Shown: piece by piece, positions 56,290-64,000 of the stretch
Layout of the letters: each line of letters begins with the position of its first letter
Position numbering within the stretch: position 1 is the stretch's first letter
DNA from: Limnanthes douglasii subsp. nivea
Lineage: Eukaryota; Streptophyta; Magnoliopsida; Brassicales; Limnanthaceae
DNA length: 64,000 nucleotides
Reading direction: 5' to 3'
NCBI GenBank assembly: GCA_036936605.1
Contig: JAUPFV010000001.1
Location: 118,924,771-118,988,770 of the forward strand
Made by a program: the position numbers and the translations under genes
Notes under the pieces: generated by a model
Databases searched by the model: none
What the model was told of the DNA's origin: nothing
What the model saw: the letters and a program-made list of their open reading frames with translations, nothing else

Positions 56290-56546
56290 TGGAATATATT
56301 TATAATCTGACAATAATTTGTACCGATGTGATAAATAAACATATTCGGTCATTGTCTCAAGGAAATGAAAATTAAAAGTTACCGAGTTAATTAAATAATT
56401 AACTAACTTGGACCTATGGATGAAAAGGCGTTATGAGCCAATAATTTGCACCGACGTGATAAATAAACATATTCGGTCATTGTCTCAAGGTAATAAAAAT
56501 TAAAAGTTACCGAGTTAATTAAATAATTAACTAACGTGTTCCGATA
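56290..56546 (+). repeat. Start of the copia 3' LTR with a 128-bp internal duplication
   Basis: TGGAATATATTTATAATC after the purine tract is a likely LTR start; the end is not resolved. From 56313 a block beginning ATAATTTGTACCGATGTG is repeated from 56441 as ATAATTTGCACCGACGTG, a 128-bp period. The copies share CATATTCGGTCATTGTCTCA and AAAAGTTACCGAGTTAATTA with few differences. Confidence 0.7.
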
Positions 56547-56549
56547 AAA

Positions 56550-57000
56550 ATGATTTTTTTTCGTTTGGATTTTGTTTTGGTGTTTGGATTTTGTTTGGAA
56601 TTTGAATTGTGTCTAACATTTATTTAAATCTATCTTTTTCGTTCGATTTTGTTTGACTTTTTTTAGAGTGATGTTTGTCATTTGGATTTTTTTGTGTTTG
56701 GATTCTGCCTGACTTTTGTTTAGATCGGTGTTTATCATTTGGATTTTGTTTGAATATTTGGCATTTAGATTTTGTTTGGAATTTGGATTTCATTTGGCGT
56801 TTAAATTTTACGATTTGAGATTTACGATTTGAGGTTTGATTTGGAATTTGAAATTTGAAATTAGAAATAAGAATTATGAATCAAAAATTTAGAATTTTAA
56901 ATTTTAAATTGAAGACGAGAGATTTAGGATTAGAGGTTTAAGATTTAAGATTCAAGGTTTGAGATATAGTATTTGAATTGAATATTTGGTTAAAGAAGAT
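56550..57000. repeat. Degenerate TTTGGATTTTG minisatellite-like tract
   Basis: TTTGGATTTTGTTTGG and variants recur irregularly from 56560 to 56800 and grade into GATTTGAGATTTACG-like repeats to 56970. Strong strand bias (T/G-rich). No coding support. Confidence 0.65.
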
Positions 57001-57035
57001 GATAGGGTTGAAGAAAGGCAAAGAAGAATACTTGA

Positions 57036-57111
57036 AGAAGATGTGTGAAGAAGATGTATGAAGAAGATGTATGAAAAAGATGTGTAAAGAAGACGTATGA
57101 ACAATATGTGA
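57036..57111. repeat. 13-bp tandem repeat, about six copies
   Basis: Unit AGAAGATGTATGA with one to three changes per copy, starting at 57036, 57049, 57062, 57075, 57088 and 57101. The minus open frames at 57215-56952 cross it and translate the repeat; they are not supported as genes. Confidence 0.85.
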
Positions 57112-57219
57112 AGAAAAACACTCTTGAAATATATAAAGAAATATGACGTTTGAAAGTCGTTTGAGGATATTTTAAATATTGAAGAAAAGTTTCCAATTTT
57201 CATAAATAAACACATTATT

Positions 57220-60023
57220 TTTTATTTTCTTAACAAACTATTGATATTTCTCACTAAATTATCATGAGTTTGAGAATGGATGTTAGCACTTTTTCATATT
57301 ATGTATTTATCCCAGATTGTTATTCTCTTATTTACTATTGGTGTATATATATATAGACATTTCTATCTATTGTACTTATCTAATCAAATAATAAATCATC
57401 TTTAATTTATATATAAAAATCTAAATGACAAATAAAAATACTAAATCCAATTTTCAAACAAATTAAAATTGAATATATTATTTTACCAACAAACAAACAA
57501 CTAGCGACACGAAAATTTAAATTCAAGATCTAAACCTACATATAAATTAAATAATTTATTATCTAATTAAATAAAAACAATACACTAGGTAAAAATATCT
57601 CTATAAATAGAGAAACACATCATTAATAAACAATGAAGTAATGACTATAAAAAATAGTGATATAATTCAATATATATTATATATATATAAATATATTTAT
57701 TTTGATAAAAGAATACATAAGTTTCTTCTTCTGCCAATATTGTTTAATGTGAGTATCTAATATTTATAATTAAAATAATAGAATTGATTGTTATTAGCAT
57801 AAATAATAGTCTTTTTATTATAAATAAAATATAAATATTTTATTTATACGTATATATTCTTGTTTTTAGTTTAAGCAATTTGTTTCCATATGAAATAAAA
57901 TCAAATAAATTTAATTTGATTTTTGGGTGAAGCTATTTCCCACATAAAATTTATTATTTCCTCCATCATTCATAAAAAACTCCATCTTGTTATTTCCTTC
58001 ATAAAGGAAAATCCTAATTTATCCTTGTTTTAATTTTACACTAAAAACTCAAATTTCTCCAGTAAGTATCCACCTTAATCTCTTCTCTTCGAACCCTAAA
58101 AAACCATAGCCACCAAACAATTTTGAAGCAGTTTCTAGAGTTCCAAAAATAATAATCTATCGTTAATCTTATTTTTATTTTAAATATATGGGTTGACATA
58201 TCGAATAAAATCTCTTTTTAAATCTATAATTTTTTTGCATAATGAGTTATAGGAACTCTATATGAAGAATTAAAAAACTTGTTCATCGTTTAATTGGGTT
58301 CCTGCATATTGAGTTACTAGTTTAATCGTTTTTTTAATATCAATTTCTGGTTTAATTGTCTCTTTCCTGTATATAGAGTTCAAAATATACTTTTTTTTGT
58401 GGTTTGATTAGTGTCTGTTGATTGAGAGGTCGTCTTGGAACTACATGTTTTCTTTTTTTAAAAACATGTAATTTTGTGAATAATCTTAAAAAAAAAATTG
58501 ATTTTTTATGTTTTTTAGGGTTTAATTTTTGAAGTTAAATCATATATGTTGGCCGTAATTTATTTTAATGGTGTGTTTGTTGTAATAAGGGTTTAATAGT
58601 GGATAGTGGCGTCAAATTATAAATTAGAAAATAAACAAAGGGTAAGAAAGTAAAAACAAATGTTTAGTGTTTTATTAAAAATTTAAAATGGAGGAAATAA
58701 TAAATTTTATCGAGGAAATAGCTCCGCCCTTGATTTTTTCGTCATTTATTTTACAAGTTTAAGGATTATTTATTATATTAAGTAAAATTAATTAAAACGT
58801 TTATTTAATTTCTTTTATCAGTTTCAATTAATTAAATATTTATATAACTTTTTTACTATTTGTATATTTTTTTTATTTTTTTTCTTTTGAATCTTTTTTT
58901 TCTTTTTTTCTGTTTGGTTATACTATTATTTTTAATTTAATTTAACATTCTTTATTTAATAATACTCTCATTTATATATTAATTCAGAAATCAACATACA
59001 CTTTATAAATTGTAATATCTAATAGGTAAGTGTAAAATATATATAAATCAATTATATTTTCTATGAAAACACATAGCCCACTAAAAGATATAAAAGATGT
59101 AAGTTTATCTATTGTTAGTATTCATCTGAGACTCGTTCAAAAAATCTATTAGGTTCTACAACCTTGTATATATAACTTTTATTTTACACAGATCTCTCGT
59201 AACTATCATTTAAAAATTATATCTTCTATTTATCATCTAGTTTTTATATCTCGAATATCCGTTATATATAATATAAAAAATTAAATCTTGTATTTAACAT
59301 CTAGCCTTAACGTTTCGCATCTATCGTTTTCATTTTATATTGATCCCACATTTATCATCTAAAAAATAAGTCTAACGTATCATCTAGCTTTTATGTCTTG
59401 CATCTATGATTTCTACTTTACAATAGTCTCACATCCATCATCAAACATTAGGTCTCAAATCTATCATCTAGTTTTTATGTATCAAATCTATGTCATCTAG
59501 CCTTTATGTATCAGATCTATCATTTTTATTATACACCGGTCTTGCAACTAGCTAACTTTAAATGATGCAACTAGCTAACTTTAAATAGCTAACTTTAAAT
59601 GATATATGCAGACAATCATAAAATCATAAAATCATTTTCTTTCTCTAAAGAATCTCAAAACCTAAACCTAAAAACACATTCCAATTATAATTCTTTTTTT
59701 TATCATTTCGATCACATTTTGTCAGTTTATAGATACATTGAGATATTTACATTTTTTTGAATTCGAGTGAAATCGATTTACAATAATCTTATAGTTCCTC
59801 ATTTCGATCAAATTCAATCGACTTAGCCATCTTTTTCATTTTTACAGTTTATCAATTTACAGAGTTGAAAGATGAAATTGAAAACATAAAAAAGAAGAAA
59901 GGGTAGAGGAAGAGAGAGATTTTAATAAAATATCTAATTTAGTAAAAAATAGCCTTATATAATCAATAAAGATATTTATGCTATTAAAAAATGTTGGGTA
60001 GTATTTAATAATTAACAAAGTTG
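57220..60023. other. AT-rich stretch without recognisable gene
   Basis: About 2.8 kb with very few open frames. A degenerate repeat occupies about 59230-59610 (listed separately). Around 58010-58110 and 58250-58400 some T-rich, GAGTT-containing phrases recur weakly. I see no coding sequence. Confidence 0.4.
59230..59610. repeat. Degenerate minisatellite (ATCATCTAG / TTTTATGTCT phrases)
   Basis: Phrases like CATCTAGCTTTTATGTCT and ATCTATCATTTT recur roughly every 60-100 bp (near 59236, 59310, 59385, 59470, 59497). It ends in short direct repeats of AACTAGCTAACTTTAAATGA (59546, 59569 and a partial copy). Confidence 0.55.
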
Positions 60024-60031
60024 ATTGGATC
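60024..60031. repeat. Left 8-bp target-site duplication of the hAT MITE
   Basis: ATTGGATC, repeated perfectly at 60445-60452. Confidence 0.92.
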
Positions 60032-60444
60032 TAAGGGTGGCAATTCGGGTGGTGTCCGGCCCGAACTTAGAACGGACCGGGTTCGGGTTCAGAAAATATA
60101 ACCCGCAACCGGGTCGGACCGGGTTTGGGTTTCAAATTTGTCAGGCCCGTTCCGGCCCGAAAATCATAAAATATATATAAAAATAATATTTCTATATATA
60201 ATATAAGTAATATTTAAAAAAAATAAATTAATATATTTAAAATAAATTAAAAATATTTAAAAAAATATTAAAATTAATGCCCTGGGTCGGGCCGGGTTGA
60301 CCGGCGGACATTAGCGGGCGGGCTCGGGTTTGGAAATATGAGCCCGAGAGCGGGTCAGACCGGGTTCGGGCTCAAGTGCAAAAAAAAACGGGCTCAAACG
60401 GGCCGACCTGAACCCGGCCCGCGGACGGCCCATTGCCATCCCTA
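60032..60444. mobile_element. hAT-type MITE
   Basis: A 413-bp element between perfect 8-bp target duplications. The left end is TAAGGGTGGCAATTCGGG and the right end, inverted, TAGGGATGGCAATGGG; these are typical hAT terminal repeats. Both arms are GC-rich with CCGGGT/CGGGCC phrases that pair with one another, and the centre (60165-60270) is nearly pure A/T. No transposase is present, so mobilisation would need a hAT transposase in trans. Confidence 0.93.
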
Positions 60445-60452
60445 ATTGGATC
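60445..60452. repeat. Right 8-bp target-site duplication of the hAT MITE
   Basis: ATTGGATC, identical to 60024-60031. Confidence 0.92.
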
Positions 60453-60799
60453 TTTGGTATGAATAAATAATAATAAATATAGTAAGAAAAACAATAACTT
60501 TGTTTTTATTAGGTACTCGTACTTTACCTTTTTTGAATTAGATGGCTGAGTTAATTCAGTTTGTCTCATTTGAGTTTTATTAATTACGTTTCGTTTTTTT
60601 GTATTAGATGGTTTGATTAATTGTATTAGTTGGTTTCATTGGTTTGGTTAAATTGTTTGAATTTGATTATATATTGATTTACTTATGTTAAATTTTAATG
60701 ACTAATTTGATTGGTTTGATTGATTATGTTATACATAATTGACTATTGATTGGTTTGATGAATTGCATTTGTTGTCTTACTGATATATTTTTATCTATT

Positions 60800-61060
60800 T
60801 TTAGGATCGACCATTTATCCGTTGTTACATGTTATACGAGACACGTTGGGAATAAAATTTGGACGGTTAAGAAGCGGTCATACATGAACGCTTTAGGATT
60901 TCGTGGATCTTATCCACATCTTGCGACGTTGGACAACCAAAGTTAATCTCGCGGAGACATTCATCAAAAGATGTGCTAAAAAGATAAATTATTTTTATTT
61001 TGAGTTTGATGAATTGATAGTTACACTAGAGAACTTCCATGTTATTAGGGTCTTTAGGTG
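60800..61060 (+). pseudogene. Plant mobile domain (PMD) remnant
   Basis: Plus-strand frames read DRPFIRCYMLYETRW near 60808, then YFEFDELIVTLENFHVIRVF near 60990-61055. The second resembles the GEMTITLxDVxxLLGL signature of the plant mobile domain found in MAIN-like proteins and in some plant transposons. Stops and at least one shift separate the pieces. The match is short, so confidence is moderate. Confidence 0.45.
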
Positions 61061-61123
61061 ATAAGTGATATTTAGTGCCTCATGTTATTAGGGTCTTTAG
61101 GTGATAAGTGATATTTAGTGCCT
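61038..61123. repeat. Perfect 43-bp tandem duplication
   Basis: Unit CATGTTATTAGGGTCTTTAG (first 20 bases) occupies 61038-61080 and 61081-61123 with no mismatch, so the duplication is recent. It overlaps the end of the plant-mobile-domain remnant. Confidence 0.95.
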
Positions 61124-61694
61124 TTAGTTTATGGAGATGATAGAGAGATAATCTAATATTTATCAATTATGCTTGGTATTTATTGTTTGTGTACTAAAAA
61201 TAAATTAGCTTTACTAAATATGAGAAATAATATTATTTGTCACTATTCATTACATGAAATATTTTGGTCTCAGGTATATAAACAATGACACTCTCACGAA
61301 AACTATGATCACTTATGCAAATTGTGTATTTATTCAATTGATGTATATTTGCAAACAAAATGGTTAACACCGTTGCTTTATACTATCTTCACTTCTTTAA
61401 TAATCAAAGAGAGTTGTTGAAATATTAATAATATACAATGATATTTGCCTCATCCATACCATTATATTGGGAAAATTCAATTCAAAAGATAAAAACAATT
61501 GTAGCTTCATTGGGAAGCTAGAAGCATAAATTCACCATAATTTCCAATTGTAAGTGGATCCGCTATACAATACTTTATTTTTCGTACCACACATTGATAA
61601 TGGGTGACTATAATGGATCTGATGTTAGAAGATGTCATCCAAAAATGCTTATCAGAATTAATTTAAAAGAAATTTAACTTGAATAGATTTTTAT
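61124..61694. other. No gene recognised
   Basis: AT-rich spacer between the PMD and OTU traces. It could be eroded transposon interior. Confidence 0.35.
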
Positions 61695-61898
61695 TTATGA
61701 ACAATACATTTTGAAGTGTAAATCTCGGTTATCTTTTATTTCGGCCATCAAATACAACCTCACATATGCCAGTTTTTCCTCGACATCATTAAGTCTTTTA
61801 GATATAGTCTGATAATTGCAATGTCTATCTCGGGTAACATCCTCAACATGAGAAATATAAGGGTGTATAAATTTTAGAATGTGATTCGCAAACAACAA
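61695..61898 (-). pseudogene. OTU-type cysteine protease remnant
   Basis: A 67-codon minus frame contains HPYISHVEDVTRDRHCNYQT followed by LAYVRLYLMAEIKDNRDLHF. This resembles the start of OTU domains, where D-G-(N/H)-C-G-F/Y-R holds the catalytic Asp and Cys; here the D and C are kept but the glycines are changed. OTU domains occur in some plant MULE-derived and retroelement ORFs. Only the first part of the domain is present. Confidence 0.5.
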
Positions 61899-64000
61899 AG
61901 CATCTTCGACCTTATTAGGAGTAAGATTTAGTACTGTTTGTAGTTTATGTCGGGCATGGGCATAGATCTGTTTTTACCGTGCTACCGACTATACTGAGCG
62001 TATTAGCATTATTTATTTGGTTGATGAGATGCTTGAAATAAAATTTATCACATTTAGTTTACCAGTCTGACGTAAAAACATTTATACCTTTAGTATTAGT
62101 TGGTTTCCTCGGTTGTACCACATGAAGTTTTTAAAAGATTAAGAGTTTACATCATCTTATTTATTATATGGTCATGCATGTCTAACATGTATAATACAAA
62201 TGTTGATTATTCTTATTTTTATCAAAATATCTTCAAACATAATTTCAAACGATGAATAATATATAAATATTTCCAAAATTGATCGCATAAAGTTAACCAC
62301 ATGATCTTATGTTATCTCTTGTACATCACATCACGTGCACAAAAAACCTGTGTCTTAATTTAACATTACATTTATATTTTCCCAATCGGCTCATGTATCT
62401 CTACTTCGTTTATAACTATTTGACAACATATTTAAGCCTGGTCATGATACTAAACCTCAAATATGGATATATTATATAAACATTAATAGTATGTTTAACA
62501 CTTAACTTAGTTTTCTTGAAGGATTTCATAGTTTTTTATGTTGAAGATCAAACAAAGTGTGAACTTTGATCTTGAACCGTTCGAAATTAAGTCGACTCAA
62601 ACTGAAGTATGTTTACAGTTCAAATGAGCATTCTCAAACTTATAAAATACACATGAAAAAGTTTAATTATAACAATTATTATTTTCAAAAGTGTAAGTTA
62701 AATATTGATAATCATTTACCAAATGGTTGTTGTGTTGCCCAAATTTTACATCTCGTTCATGAAGTGATGAAGAATTTTTTAACTATATGGTTTTATCTTT
62801 TAAATATTAAGATAATGATTGATGGTTGTGTATTCATTGAATAATACTTTCATTGTTACTATGTTTGTGTTCAGCTCATCCACCATTTTTTATTTGACCT
62901 TTTTGTTCCAAAAAACAAAAACTTATCGAAATCTTCCACTTTTAATGTCTACTTTTTTTCCTTTCTAACCCTTTTTTGTTAAATTTCATTGTATGAAATA
63001 TGCACTTATGGATTGAGTTAAGAAAAACATATATAATATCTTGCATGAAGACCAACTTCTGATCTGTCAAAAATAAAACTCGGTAAGGTAGACATATTAT
63101 CATCCATCACTTAGTGTGAATGACTGAAATCCTACATGTAGTTCTTTAGCTTCTTCAAACTCATAAAAATGAAAGATATATAAAATTTTAGATTTATTAG
63201 AGTTACATAAACAACTTCGAATAATGGTATTTTGTACCTCTTTTTCTTGTAAGTATTGTTCATGATAGATACTCACATGAATATTTCCATTAAGTCAATG
63301 CTTGTAAGGTCAGTAAACAACATTGGTATTCATATCTGATCCTTCTATTTTCCGGTGTTATTCTAAGTAATTTGTTCTCCCTCATTTTCGATAACAAGTA
63401 TTATATGTGAGACTAACTGAATGTTTTGACATAACGATGCTTTTGCTGGATATTGTTGATGTTGCCTATTGGATACATTACGCGGGTGATAGTTCTTCAA
63501 ACCTGAATATATCACTAAGACACGCACCCGGTAACAATAATTTACGGACAAACTCTTCTTTGTCAAAAATTAGTTTTACGGTGTATAAATTTCCTTTGAA
63601 GTATGTGCCTGATGGTTGGTTGTGTTATCTGTATATAAAGGTTAGTCATCTATAACAAAAGAAATGATATAATAGGATGCACTCAAAATTGAGATGGAAA
63701 ATCATATTTTTTTTGTATATACTCTTCTTTTTACAGCATCCGATATAGTTTTTAAAAAACAATATCATACCTCTCGCATTTGCAAAGAACCTAAGATATT
63801 TTTCAATAGGTTCATCAAATAAAGGATAATGCTGATGATGTATTCTAAGTTGGAACCTACACACTGAACCCATTCAATTAATTATGGTTTAGTGTAATAT
63901 TCATGCGTGGAAAACAAATATATGTAATCAGTATGCAAACATACCTCAACGGGTTCCTATAAAATTATATCGTCATTCATTATTAGAGTAAAATACAACG
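61899..64000. other. No gene recognised
   Basis: AT-rich. Short open frames occur (62566-62844 plus, 63407-63655 plus, 63566-63363 minus, 63873-63646 minus). The minus frame near 63873 (VCRFQLRIHHQHYPLFDEPI) faintly recalls the C-terminal fold of replication protein A-like proteins, and the one near 63566 (QQYPAKASLCQN) may belong with it. This is too weak to call. Confidence 0.3.

Noticed and set aside
56952..57215. Two overlapping Phe/Ser-rich minus-strand frames
   Set aside because: They cross the 13-bp repeat, which explains the repeated SSYIFFTHLL-like residues.
63363..63873. Possible replication protein A-like (Helitron-associated) fragments
   Set aside because: Only a faint resemblance over about 20 residues; no helicase or Rep motif nearby and no Helitron ends identified.

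Overview
The window is nuclear DNA of a flowering plant, most likely a eudicot. It is AT-rich, its only host-gene trace is a broken intron-containing pseudogene, and almost everything else is transposable elements: L1-type LINEs, a tRNA-derived SINE, Ty3/gypsy and Ty1/copia LTR elements, a MULE, a hAT MITE and another MITE. I cannot name the species, and I see no intact host gene.

Layout. 0-7 kb: an LTR/primer-binding-site trace, then a decayed chromovirus (Ty3/gypsy) whose pol end is split by a 5'-truncated LINE with a perfect 18-bp target duplication. 7.6-10 kb: a SINE with a 16-bp target duplication, then a LINE that carries only ORF1, with a 17-bp target duplication. 10.2-12.5 kb: pseudogene of a plant fructosamine/ribulosamine-3-kinase with most introns recognisable, followed by a GC-cored MITE. 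13.4-19.8 kb: a nearly full-length decayed L1-type LINE (minus strand). 20.6-26 kb: a decayed copia (minus) abutting a decayed Tat-type gypsy (plus). 27.5-30.1 kb: a degenerate minisatellite holding a 2.0-kb MULE with ~235-bp inverted repeats. 30.4-34.6 kb: nothing recognisable. 34.6-48.3 kb: a decayed LINE (minus) interrupted by a young 10.4-kb Tat-type gypsy element at 36438-46846. 48.5-53.6 kb: two older Tat-type fragments in opposite orientation, one keeping an LTR. 53.6-56.5 kb: a decayed copia (plus). 56.5-64 kb: AT-rich sequence with minisatellites, a hAT MITE, and traces of plant mobile domain and OTU protease coding sequence.

The most notable object is the young Tat-type element. Its 293-bp LTRs differ at two positions. 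Its gag-protease-RT-RNase H-integrase frame (minus strand) is continuous over about 5.5 kb except for three TAG codons, plus one frameshift near the integrase end. Between pol and the 3' LTR it carries a separate gene on the opposite strand (37295-40103) with its own TATA box and an 82-bp intron that joins two reading frames exactly in phase. One TGA interrupts that gene. Six perfect 34-bp repeats, each carrying an ACGTGGC motif, separate the convergent 3' ends of the two genes. Antisense extra ORFs are known in some Tat-lineage elements (for example Grande), but their function is unknown. Here the splice structure, promoter and repeat array can all be read from the sequence.
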